Below are positions 52,429 through 62,990 of a DNA stretch of 64,000 bases, piece by piece (position 1 is the stretch's first letter; each line of letters begins with the position of its first letter). The stretch spans positions 310,001-374,000 of the forward strand of contig CANTUR010000193.1 in assembly GCA_947683625.1 (NCBI GenBank), written 5' to 3'. The translations under genes and the position numbers were made by a program. Below the pieces are notes generated by a model that did not search any database, was not told where the DNA came from, and saw nothing but the letters and a program-made list of their open reading frames with translations. This DNA is from Mallotus nudiflorus (Eukaryota; Streptophyta; Magnoliopsida; Malpighiales; Euphorbiaceae).

Positions 52429-52441
52429 GGCAGTGGTGCCA
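52429..52441 (-). promoter_or_regulatory. Primer binding site of element B, Athila type
   Basis: Minus strand TGGCACCACTGCC, a decayed form of the TGGCGCC-type site used by Athila/Tat elements. It is 5 bases inside the 5' LTR. Compare the better-kept site of element C at 58282. Confidence 0.78.
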
Positions 52442-52446
52442 AAATT

Positions 52447-53853
52447 TGGTGTGGGTTAAATTTATACCTCAGTCTCCAAGGCTAAGTATAAAGTTAGTAA
52501 AGTGTTGAACACTAGGAAATTTAGAGCAATTTTATATTAACTGGATAGATACTTAGATGAATAGGAAAATGATATAAATAAAAATATTGAAATGTTCTAA
52601 CTAATTTAAAATTACTAATAATTATAAATTACTCTAAATTATCTAAATGTACTAATAAAAATTACAATCAATTATATTAGATTTATAAATTAGAATTAAT
52701 CAAGAACTATATTGGTTAACAACATATATATACATGCTATGATTGGAGAATATGGCCAACAATCCTTAAAAGCAACTATCATTATCTATTAAGGGTGTTT
52801 TTATTTAGAGTTTACAAGAATTCTCATGAAATTGTAGAGATAAAAAAACACCATTAAGTTCTGTGCCAATTCTTAAACCCCTTAGATTGAAATTCTTGTC
52901 TCCAAGTACTTTCCTATCCTTTAAGTAATTCAATTGCACTTCCACCAAAATGCCCCAACTCTCATTATAAACATTTTGATTACCAAGTTATATATGTTGA
53001 TCAAGTATACATAACACATTCTAAACTCAATTGAAAGTAAATCATTCATGCATTAGAAAGATAGAAATGTAGTTTATGGATTAATTTATCCTTGCAATTC
53101 TAATAAACAAGGACATAGCCAAAATACATAGTATCTAAAATCAAATAACAACATGGATATATTTTAAACATTAAGCAACTAATTAGAGAAAGTGGAAAAG
53201 GTTGTGTTGATAAACTCTTCAATGCTTTATAAGAAGTTACTTGATATTAATAGCCCTCTTGATGTATTCCTTATAATTCTTAAATATGTCTTATACTTAA
53301 TATTTCAATCTCTTTTCAACAATAATGCTAAGAATGATAATGGATATTTATAGACAAAAATTAAGTGTTTTTAATACATCAAAAAGTCAAGTTCATGTAT
53401 TTACAGGCCTCATAAGCATCCCAACTCATGCTCCTTTGAAATAGATGTGAATGTGAAAGGGTGAATGAAAAGGTATGGGAACCACTCGACACCATTGTGT
53501 CGACTCAGGTTTAAGCACTCGGCACCATTATGCCGATTCAGGTCTAACTTGGCATAAAAAGGCTCTGTATTGACTTGGCACATCCAGTTTTAGTCATGAC
53601 TCGTTGCTCCTGTCATGCCTCATCATAACCCCAATTCCTTTTTTCTTTACTTTTCTTGCACCATTCTCCACTCTAAGGCATCCAAATGCATTTCCATATA
53701 TGAATTGACCTAAAAGAACCTATAAAACATGAAATTAAAGTAAGAACAACAAAGATAAAGATAATAATGCAATAATCAAACAAACATAAACAAAAACTAA
53801 AGAAAAATAAAGCATAACTATCTTAAAGAACTATGCTATTTTGCATCCAAACA
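52447..53853 (-). repeat. 5' LTR of element B
   Basis: 1407 bp. On the minus strand it starts TGTTTGGATGC and ends CCCACACCA, then AATTT and the primer site. It carries two copies of a 'cgacaccattgtgtcg / cggcaccattatgccg' module at about 53487-53545. Confidence 0.92.
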
Positions 53854-54640
53854 TGAAGTATACCTAGCACCTGTTATTGATATAGGAAAACAAGAAGTTA
53901 CATTAAAGGATTTGCTAGTAGTGAATGAATTTATTGATGTATTTCCCTAGGGATTACTAAGCTTGTCGCCTAAAAGAGAAATTAAGTTTGAGATTAAAAT
54001 TTTTCTAAGAACAACACCTATATTGTTAGCACTATACAAAATGGCTCCTGCTAAATTGAGAGAATTAAAGGTGCAATTACAAGAATTATTGGATAAAGAT
54101 TTATCTGATCTAGTTTCTTTCCCTAAGGGGCACCAATATTATTTGTCAAGAAAAAAGATGGAACACTGCCTTTTTGCATAGACTATAGGCAACTAAATAA
54201 AGTCACTATTTAAAATAAATATTTGTTGCCTAAGATTAAATATTTGTTTAATCAATTATAAGGGGTGGTATTATTTTCAAAGATTGATTTGAGATATGGC
54301 TATCATCAATTAAGAATTAAAGAGTTTAATGAACCTAAAATGGCTTTCAGAATATGGTACGAATATTATGAATTTACAGTGATGCTGTTTGAATTAATTA
54401 GTGCCCCTGCTGCATTTATGGATTTGATGAATCGAGTGTTCAAACCATATCTAGATAAGTTTATGATTGTGTTCATCAATGACATTTTGGTATATTCTAG
54501 AACAAAGAATGAACATATAGAGCACTTAAGGATAACACTAGAAATTTTAAGAGAAAGGCAATTATATGCCAATATTGAACCTAGTAAGATAGTTGCAATT
54601 GTAAATTAGGATCCACTAACAAGTGTTACTAAGATATGAA
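53854..54640 (+). pseudogene. Protease tail and RT of chromovirus A
   Basis: Opens with YLAPVIDIGKQEVTLKDLLV and EFIDVFP, then MAPAKLRELKVQLQELLDKD. After frameshifts, 54265-54609 holds the palm: LFSKIDLRYGYHQLRIKEFN, FELISAPAAFMDLMNRVFKP and FINDILVYS. The catalytic FIDD is FIND. The N-terminal fingers (PKGHQYYLSRKKMEH) are shifted. This part is continuous with the protease piece left of element B. Confidence 0.88.
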
Positions 54641-55370
54641 TTTTTATAGGCTTAGCAGGTTATTATAGGAGGTTTGTGCAAGATTTTCCAATTATTGTAT
54701 CACCACTGACTAAATTATTAAGGAAGAATGTGAAATTTATTAAGACGTCAAAATATCTACAAAGTTTTGAGACCTTAAAAGAAAAATTAATCATTATGTC
54801 AATATTAACACTACTTGTGGATGGAGGAAAATATATAGTTTATATTGATGCTTTTAGACAAGGGCTCAGTTATGTACTGATGCAAGATGGAAAAGTGATT
54901 GCTTATGCATAAAGGCAACTAAGACCCCATGAGCAAAACTATCCTACATATGATATGGAATTAGGAGCAGTGATATTTGCATTGAAAATGTGGAGACATT
55001 ACTTATATGGAGAGACATGCCAAATATTCATGGATCATAAAAGTATAAAGTGCATCTTGAGTTAGAAAGAGTTGAAAATCTTAGGCAAAGGCATTATGTG
55101 GAGTTATTAAAAGGTTGTGATTATACCATTGAACATCACTTAGGAAAAGCTAATGTCATTGTGGATGATTTAAGTCAAAAATCAAGTGGAAATTTATATT
55201 ATATTTGCACAATTAGAATACCCTTACTGATAGAATTGAGAAAATTAGGTGTTGAACTTAAATTAGGCATCTTTGAAGGATTATTAGCTACATTAAAAGT
55301 AATGCCAATGTTGATGGAAAGGATCTTAAAAGCATAGTTAACGGATGAAGAAACAAGGAGAATTTGTGAT
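54641..55370 (+). pseudogene. RT thumb and RNase H of chromovirus A
   Basis: 54640-54912 has FIGLAGYYRRFVQDFPIIVS in decayed form, then YIVYIDAFRQGLSYVLMQDG. After a stop, RQLRPHEQNYPTYDMEL and FMDHKSIKCIL follow, with this catalytic Asp retained. 55050-55337 continues with the tether to integrase (HLGKANVIVDDLSQKSSG). Confidence 0.86.
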
Positions 55371-56570
55371 GATATTAAAAGTTCAAAGAAGAAAGAATTG
55401 AGTTGTGATAATGAAGGAGTTTTAAAGTGTGGAGACATGCTTTATGTACCGAATGTTGGTGAATTAAGAAGAGAATTAATGGAAGAAGCACATTTTTTGG
55501 TGTATGTTATGCATTTAGGAAGCACAAAAATGTATAGGACCATAAAAGGAAATTATTTATTGAAAGGAATGAAGGGTGGCATAGAAAAATTTATCTCAAA
55601 ATGCTTAACCTGTTAGTAAGTTAAGACTAAACATAAGGATCCTACTAGATTACTACAAATTCTTACCAATCCCAAAATGGAAGTGGGAACATATTACAAT
55701 GGACTTTATAGTAGGATTGCGAAGGAAAAAACAAGGAAATGGTATGGTTTATGTAATTATTGATCAATTAACAAAATCTACAGATTTCATTTTCATTAAG
55801 ATTAGTTATAACCTGACCAAATTAGTAGAGTTATATGTTAAAAAATTACCAAGTTGCGTGGAGCACACATTGATCATATCAAATCATGACCCAAGGTTTA
55901 CATAATGATTTTGGCCGAGTTTGAAGGGAGCTTTAGGCATAAAATTGAAGTTTAGCATTGCTTTCCATCTTTAAATAGATGAATAGTTAGAAGGCACCAT
56001 ACAAGTGCTAGAAGATATTCTAAGGGTTAGTGTTTTGGACTTAGGAGGCAATTGAGATAAGCAAGTCCCATTAATGTAATTTGCTTATAGTAATAGCTAT
56101 TATAGTAGCATAGGAATGGCACCTTTTGAATCTTTGTACAGAAAAAGATGCAAAACATTGATTTTTTAGGATGAAGTTGTTTAAAAAAAGTTACTTGGTC
56201 CGGAGTTGATTCAAATTATAATAGATAATTTACAAGTGGTCTGAGCAAAGTTAAAGACAGCATAGGATAGGCAAAGAAATTATATGAATCTTAAATGCAC
56301 TGACATTGAATATGAGGTGGGGAAAAAGTATTTTTTAAAGTATCACCATGGAAGGGCATATTAAGATTTGGTAAACAGGGAAAATTAAGTCGAGATACAT
56401 AAGGGCATACAAGGTGACTAGATTTGTTGGGTCGATAGATTATCATTTAGCTTTACTACTTAACTTAGTAGGAAATGCATGATGTCTTTCATGTGTCAAT
56501 GTTGTGACGATATCGAAGTGACCCTTCCTATGTACTGCAAAAGCAAATGATTGAATTAAAAGAAAATTTA
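55371..56570 (+). pseudogene. Integrase of chromovirus A (broken)
   Basis: 55398-55616 has the zinc-binding set intact (EEAHFLVYVMHLGSTKMY ... SKCLTC). 55699-55905 has MDFIVGL (first Asp kept), VIIDQLTKSTDFIF and IISNHDPRFT, where the family has Ser-Asp-Arg-Asp; the catalytic Asp is Asn. Beyond 55905 stops are frequent, but GTIQVLEDILR, FAYSNSYYSSIGMAPFESLY and KKYFLKYHHGRAY remain readable. Confidence 0.86.
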
Positions 56571-56740
56571 AGTTATAAATAGGAGTTGGTAACCATATTG
56601 GCAAAAGGCTAAAAAGTATTAAAAAATAAGGTTATTCCCCTAGTTAAAGTACTAAATTAACACAAAGTTAGGCGTGGAATCAGGATGGAAGTAAGAGGAA
56701 GTCAATTTAAGGACTTGAAATAGAAATTAAGGGAAAGTAG
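56571..56740 (+). pseudogene. Decayed chromodomain of chromovirus A
   Basis: Plus-strand frame gives VLKNKVIPLVKVLN, stop, then a scrambled run at the place where chromodomain aromatic residues should be. The first half resembles a chromovirus chromodomain tail; the second half is not conserved. Confidence 0.65.
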
Positions 56741-57090
56741 GAGTTGGAAGGAATAGGAAAGCTTTTAACATGACTCATCAAAGTCTAATAAGAAGAAACC
56801 CCTCTTAGGCTGCATTCTTTCTTTAAACAAAAAAAAAGAGAAAATGCAGAAGAAGGAGAATGGGTGAGGATGAGTAGCATCACTTAAGGTTGGTTCATCT
56901 TGAATGTGGGTGAAGGAGAGTTTTTATTATTTTATTTTCCCTTAAAAGCAAGTAGTAGTGATTTCTATCACTTAGAGCTAAAGATCAAAGGAGAACAAAA
57001 GCAATAAACTAAAACAAAATAAAAAAAAAAGAAAAAAAAGTAACCAATACAAATGGGTTCTAGATGAGGACTGATTAAGTAAAAAGGTGA
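56741..57090. other. Boundary region between elements A and C
   Basis: A-rich, no gene. Should contain the polypurine tract and 3' LTR start of element A, but I could not match it to the sequence upstream of 27364. The purine-rich run 'aaaaaggtgaag' at 57079-57090 may be a polypurine tract. Confidence 0.35.
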
Positions 57091-58275
57091 AGTGTGTAAT
57101 TTCTACATATATTTTAAGTTGAATTCTAATAGATATTGAATAATTCATTAGTTTAATTTAGGTAGAATTTGAGCTTAATTGAGAAGTATAATAGTTTCTT
57201 ATTTTATTTAGGATTTTATTATTTTTTGTTTAATTTAGTCAAATAAGGAGTTTTATTTTAAATGCCTAATTAGTTGTTCCGCTTTTGTAGGAGATTTCAT
57301 TAAAGGAATCCATGAAGAGCAAGGAATAATCTAACAGGGCTTTAACACCAGTAGTGTATAACTAGTGTGACATGTTAGAATCTTGATTTAAAGAGCCACA
57401 AGCCCATGGTGAAGTGGTGTCAAGCACAGAAAAAGTTTCTTTTCTCAAAAAGGAAAAGGAATTTAAGGGCAAATAGGTTTTCATTAATTTTTTTATAATA
57501 AGGAATGATTTAGAAGGCTTTTGGGGGATTGATTCTACATTCTTGAAGCTAAAAACAAGAGCAAAACAAAGAATAAATGAGGATTCAGGTTCAAAAACTG
57601 TTATTTTATTCTTTGTCTTTGAATTCTTAATTATGTTTGTGTGCTTCGCCATAATTATGTGTGGCTAAATTTCCATTAGAGTTTGGGTAAGGAGTAACTA
57701 TTCCATGGTATGATTGAACATAAGAGTTTAATTATTTAACATGATTTTTAGTTAATTCTTTGAGTTGTATTTATTTTATGCTTTGATTCTTGGCTAGCTT
57801 GTTTGCATGTTTATGGGTAAATTCACCAATAAGACTTATAGGACTTAGATCACTCGACCATGAGAGTAGGCGAGCTCTTCAGGGGTAAAATAGTTATTAA
57901 GGAGCTTAATGAGTTAGGATTAATTTCTTAATCATGATAGTAGGTTAAATCTTAATCTTAATATGCTCAATTGAAATCAAGAGAGTTTTTAGGTATTTTA
58001 GAATTATTACCATTAACTAAAATCATTGTTTTTGTTTGATAATTTGTTCATTATCATATTGGAATAGTGAAACTAAACCTAAACTCTAAAATTTCAATTA
58101 TTCAATTTTAATTCAATTTATATTATTTTATTTTGTATTTGATAAATTGCTTTTATTCAATTTACTAGCTAAGATCATAAGTAAAGATGTTAGTACTCAG
58201 TATACAATCCTTATAGGATGATAACTCTTTATACTAAAATCATGATCCCTACGCATGTGGGTTTAAAATGCAATA
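57091..58275 (+). repeat. Putative 5' LTR of element C
   Basis: Right edge inferred from the primer site by analogy with element B. Left edge is a guess at the TGTGTAATTTC after a purine run. No second copy is visible in the window, so neither edge is confirmed. Confidence 0.5.
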
Positions 58276-58281
58276 AGTTTT

Positions 58282-58294
58282 TGGCGCCATTGCC
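58282..58294 (+). promoter_or_regulatory. Primer binding site of element C, Athila type
   Basis: TGGCGCCATTGCC preceded by AGTTTT, the usual Athila/Tat primer-site context. Confidence 0.88.
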
Positions 58295-58400
58295 TAGGAT
58301 TGCTAATATTGATATTAATTTAAATTTTTACTTCTCTTAGACTAGTATTTTTCTTTTCTATTTACTTGCCTTGTTTGTTCATTTTTCAGGTTGTTAGTTT

Positions 58401-60130
58401 ATGAACACTCGATCTAAGGGGAAAAGCTTAAAGAAGATCAATCGTAAGGAAAAGTATGCAAAAGACAAGCAAACCATGGCTGAAGATCAAGTAGCTCCAT
58501 CGGTAAGGAATCGTGCTTTTCAAGAGTACATGATGCCTAACCTTGAAGACAACCTTAGTAGTATAGTGAGACAAACTAGGGATGCTAACACCTTAGAGAT
58601 CAAACTTGCGATCATTTTGATGATTTTGCAATTTCTGTTTGGAGGTCTCTTAAGTGAAGATCCTAACACCCATTTAGCTTAATTCTTGGAGATTTGTGAC
58701 ACTTTCAAGATGAATGCAATTAGTTTGGATGCAATAAAACTTAGATTATTCCCTTTCTCTTTGAGGGACATAGCCAAGTTTTGGTTACACTCTCTTGCAC
58801 CATAATCCATCAATTCTTAGGACATGTTGTCAAAGACATTTTTAAGCAAATGTTTTTCACCTGGAAAGATGACAAAATTTAGACAAGAAATCACAAGCTT
58901 CACTCAACACCATGGCAAATCCTTATATAAGGCTTGGGAGAGGTTCAAGGATTTGCAACGTCAATGCCCACACCATGGAGTTCCCTAATGGCTACTTATT
59001 TAGACTTTATACCAAGGACTTACCAAGCCAATGAGGATTACCATAGATACTATAGCTCAAGGCTCATTAATGAGCAAGACACCTAATGATGCATATGACT
59101 TACTTGAGGCTATGGCATCCAATAAGTATCAATGGCAAAGAGAAAGGAGTGCACCAAAGAAAGTTATCAAAATTCATGAATTAGATGGTTTGAACCTCCT
59201 CAATGCAAAAATTATCATGCTTACAAAGAAATTGGAGGCTTTAACTAGGGTGCACAATCCAATGTCTATATATTGTGAATATTGTGGAGGAGGACACTCA
59301 ACTCAAGAGTGCCAATGAGGTTTCTCTTCTTAAGACCCTTCCATTGAGTAACTTAATTCCCTCAGTGACTTTTAAAGGAATCAAGGGAATCCTTGCTCTA
59401 GTACATATAACCTGGGATGGCAAAATAACCCTAATTTTTCATAATCAAGTAAAGGGGGAATCCAAAACACCAACCAAGGGTTCAAGTAGCCTCCACCTGG
59501 TTTCCAACAAAAGAACTCTTTCAATCAACAACATAAAAGCAAGCCTACTTTAGAGAGCATAATGGAAAAGTTCTTAAAAGATCAAAAAGAAAAAAAGAGG
59601 CCATTAACAGAATATAGATGGAGCAGAAGGAAGCTATTAATAATCTAACTTCTTAAATGAGTCACCTCTTTGCTTATAATAAGATATTGGAAAATTAAAT
59701 TTCATCTCGAGCCTCTATCTTAAGAAAAATTAGAAAGTTCCCTAGTCAACTTGAAAATCCTAAAAAATAAGCTAAAGCAATAACACTTAGGAATGGGAAT
59801 CAATTACTTGAGGTTAAGATCAAAAAGTGAGATGATGGGGCTATCCAAGACACATAAAAGGAGCAATAAAAAATGGAAGTGTTTGAAGTAAAGAGAGAGA
59901 GGAGAAGAAGGAAGCACCTCGTAAGACTCCACCATTCTCTCAAAGGCAATAAAAATCAAAATCAAAGTTGGATAAGCAATTTGAGAAGTTCATGAAGTCA
60001 TTGCAGTAACTCAAACTTAATATTCCACTTTTGGATGTGATCAACACAATAACTACCTACTCGAAGTTTTTTAAGGACATCATTTCACATAAGAAAAAGT
60101 GGGAAGATCATGAGACCATTCCTATCAATA
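58401..60130 (+). pseudogene. gag of element C (few stops)
   Basis: ATG 58401, just after a T-rich tract ending in CAG (58380-58390). 58401-58682 has MNTRSKGKSLKK and FQEYMMPNLEDNLSSIVRQT. After a stop, LRLFPFSLRDIAKFWLHSLA, SKCFSPGKMTKFRQEITSF and RFKDLQRQCPHHGVP follow, all standard Athila gag words. 59031-59318 has MRITIDTIAQGSLMSKTP and ends in an intact CCHC knuckle, CEYCGGGHSTQEC. The Gln/Pro-rich linker and AKAITLRNGNQLLEV (about 59770-59820) follow with shifts and stops. Better kept than the gag of B. Confidence 0.88.
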
Positions 60131-60744
60131 AGGAGTGCAGTGCTGTTATTCAAAGTAAGCTTCCATAAAAGCTTAAGGATCCAAGGAGTATCATTATTCT
60201 TTGTACTTTTAGGACTGAATTTATAAGTAAATTTTTATGTGATTTGGGGGCAAGTATGAGCATAATGCCATGTTCTTTTTGTAGGCACCTAAACATTATA
60301 AAGCCATAACCAACAATCGTGTTACTATAACTTGTGGATAGATCCATCATTTGTCCTTATAGAATTTTTGAAGATGTACCCATTAAGGTTAGAGACTATT
60401 ATGTGTTAGGAGACTTTATAATCTTAGAGATGGAAGATGATAGAAAAATTCCAATCATATTAGGACGTATTTTCCTTACTACCGCTGGTGCAATTTATTG
60501 ATTTCAAATGTGGAGAAATTACTCTAGAGATTAGAGAAGAAAAGTGGAGTTTGATGTCTTTAAGGAGCCACAACAATCCCTATTGATGACTTCTTGTTTT
60601 CGGGTAAATATGGTTGATGCTTATGCTAAAGATGTTTTTCCTCAAGTTCCTAAAAAGCCACTTAAAACATGCCTCATTCGTGATACCAAGGAGGTGAAAA
60701 CAAAAAAGAAAGTTAAGAAAAAAGGGGCTTTTGGAGAAAGTTAA
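60131..60744 (+). pseudogene. Protease of element C
   Basis: Active site CDLGASMSIMP at 60239-60271, the only protease in the window keeping Asp-x-Gly. Then FEDVPIKVRDYYVL, LEMEDDRKIPIILGR and FLTTAGAI. A frame change leads into the open stretch 60544-60744 (FDVFKEPQQSLL; Lys-rich tail). The product would be the particle-maturation protease; a stop and frameshifts between the pieces make it doubtful that it is made. Confidence 0.83.
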
Positions 60745-61733
60745 AAAAGAATGGAAAATTAAAAATGTTGTGAAGGATATAAATTTTCATAAATTTTCAT
60801 CTTCTTTTCGAGTGTCTAATATGCAAGCTCAAGTGGGGGAGGATTACTCTTTGACCCATCCTCCCTAAGTGAAGATCCAACATTAAGGTCAAGCTAATGA
60901 CCTTAAATTAGCATTCTTGGGAGGCAACCCAATGTTTTTCAAACCTTTCTTTTAATTTAATTTAATTTTAATTTATCTATTTATTTATTATTTATTTTAA
61001 TTTATTATTATTGTTATTATTTATTTCCTATTATTTATTTTTATTATTATTTATTTATTTATTTATTTTTATTTTAGGAAAATAATACATGAAAGAAAGG
61101 AATTTCAAGATGAGGAATGATGGTTATAGTGGTCACACAAGGGATTAACATGGCTTGCACATAGCTGTGTTCGAGTATGGATTCAATTTCCTATATCTTA
61201 ACCATATCTGATTGCTTTTAAAAAAAACATACTTTCCATATGACATGTGCATGAGTTCAACACCCCATTGTTAAGGCTATGACACCATTTTTCAATCGAA
61301 CATGGGTTGAATATAGTTTACACATGATTTTGTGCCCATTTAAATATTTGAAAAATATATCACCAAAGCCAACACTAGATTAGCACCACTTTGACACCCG
61401 TGGTGTCCCCTATCACTAAATTTTTAGATTTTACACTGAACGTCACACCTTATGCACACCATTTATGTACTCTTTTGACACTACTTCTACATATCAACAA
61501 CACACCCGAGTACACCTTTAGCCAAAATCCAAAATCTCATATGGCTTGCACAGGTTTAAGTACCATTTGTTCCCTAAGTTTTGAAAGTCACACCAAATCG
61601 ACACCATTTTAGCATTGGGAGTGTGCTTTAACTCAAACACAATTCTTTTCCTCCCAAACCAACACCACATCTATACCACCAGAATTAAAAATCAAAATTA
61701 AAAAAAATTAATTCTTTGCAAGAATTAAATAAA
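60745..61733 (+). other. 3' noncoding region of element C
   Basis: Starts with decayed coding wording (to about 60945), then 60945-61078 is a TTTA/TTA-rich low-complexity tract, then non-coding sequence with many 'gacaccat/acaccac' words. No RT or integrase remnants seen. Confidence 0.65.
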
Positions 61734-62971
61734 TGTTGAGAAGGAAGAATGAATAACACAATGATTTAAGGAGTTCAGATTCAACAACAATCCTACATCT
61801 CTACCTAACTTATCACCAAGTTAGGATTTTCAATCACACATAATATTATTGACAAGATTGATATTATACAAGAGTTTTATGGTTCACTCTTACAACCTTA
61901 CAACATAAGTTTTGAAGGCTCACTCAAAAAACCAAATCCAAATTGTTTCAATGGACAACACTTAAACCAATTCCTTTAAAAATAAATCTCACTTCCCTAC
62001 TAATCTATCCCAAGATTTAAGATGAAGAGAAATTCTATTCTAACACATAACCGACTCTTATAAGAGTTATAAATAAAGAGTGAATATTTGAGAATTTAAG
62101 AGCTTTAATGAATGTTAAGATAGAAAATGATAATAAGCAAAAATGTCTAAACTTCCATTCAGCTCTAGAAGTATTTATATAGATAAAAATTAAAATATAT
62201 AGCTATTGGAGGTTCAAATAATGTATCCAATGTCTATATTTTGAATCCAACATTTACAATATTGAATTATTGAAAGTAATGTTATCCAATTGTTATGCAC
62301 GGGTTAAGATCGTGATTGGCTACTAGAGACGTTCAAATTTTCCCACACTTTCTTCATTGAAGTTATAGATATTTGACTTAGATTTTCATATAATTTTTAA
62401 TCACCTTAACTAGACTTATGTAGCACAAGATGTTTCCAAAATACTAAGAGCCATGCAATCTAAAATGGTAGAATACTATTAGACAATTGTGTATGAGTTG
62501 AAACCATGATTTTATATTGGTCAAGTTCGAATTTGCCTATACATTCTTCATAATAGTTGTAGATATTTGACTTAGATTCCTATATCATTTTGAATCATCT
62601 CAATTGGACTTCTGTAGTTCAAGATATTTCTAAAATACTAAGAGTTGTGTAATCTAAAAGGGCAGCTGCATATGTTGACTTTGAATCAATATTTGCATAT
62701 CCAAATGAACTTAGATTTTGACAAGTATTCTTAATTAAGAAAGCTAAAGATTTCTTATTCAAATATGAAGAAGATAAATTTCTCATTATAAAGCTCTAAG
62801 GATGGCAAAAGCCTCTTTAAATCTCAGAGGTCGAATTAACCCAGGATCTTCGTACTTCATTTTAACTTCCAATAGAATCCTAACTTATACACACTTAAAC
62901 AAAAAAATTAAATGTTCAAAATTAATTTTTTTAAGATAAAAAATCAATATTGATTATTTCTAAGGTCAACA
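61734..62971 (-). repeat. LTR of a minus-strand Copia element (SIRE/Maximus-like)
   Basis: The right edge is the GGTCAACA before a polypurine tract; on the minus strand the LTR begins TGTTGACC. The left edge TGTTGAGAAGG (61734) is chosen because the typical Copia LTR words 'gaataacacaatgatttaa' follow it. The other LTR is outside the window, so the target duplication cannot be checked. Contains an imperfect tandem duplication with period 194 bp (62293-62665). Confidence 0.65.
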
Positions 62972-62990
62972 ATCTCCCCTTTTTTGATTT
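62972..62990 (-). promoter_or_regulatory. Polypurine tract of the SIRE-like element
   Basis: Minus strand ...ATCAAAAAAGGGGAGAT directly before the LTR. Confidence 0.8.

Larger units (their letters stand above)
29408..53853 (-). mobile_element. Athila-like Ty3/gypsy element B, host of two Copia elements
   Basis: LTRs at 29408-30793 and 52447-53853 start TGGTGTGGG and end AACA on the plus strand. Flanking bases are TGAAA (29403-29407) and TGAAG (53854-53858), a 5-bp duplication with one change. The coding strand is minus: primer site, gag, protease, RT, RNase H, integrase, then an Athila-type extra gene. After removing copia-1 and copia-2 it is about 11.6 kb, normal for Athila. The Athila call rests on the primer-site type, the gag and pol words, and the extra gene downstream of integrase. 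Confidence 0.9.
27240..56740 (+). mobile_element. Ty3/gypsy chromovirus A, split by element B
   Basis: The left part (to 29407) has LTR end, primer site, gag, zinc knuckle and the start of protease. The right part (from 53854) has the protease-RT linker, RT, RNase H, integrase and chromodomain remnant in the same orientation. The two join through a family-typical word at the insertion point (GYE before, then a Val-Tyr-Leu-Ala-Pro run after). Combined internal length is about 4.9 kb, usual for a chromovirus. The 3' LTR was not identified and may be lost or hidden at 56740-57090. Many stops and frameshifts make it inactive. Confidence 0.85.
57091..61733 (+). mobile_element. Athila-like element C with gag and protease only, right end cut
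   Basis: Putative 5' LTR (about 57091-58275), an Athila-type primer site (58282-58294), gag start at 58401, and a protease with intact active site at about 60239. After 60744 the sequence goes straight into the conserved 3' segment with LGGNPMFFKPFF-type wording and a TTTA-rich noncoding region. No RT, RNase H or integrase is present. The right end is interrupted at 61734 by a Copia LTR. C differs from B in LTR and primer sequence, so it is a separate family. Confidence 0.8.
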
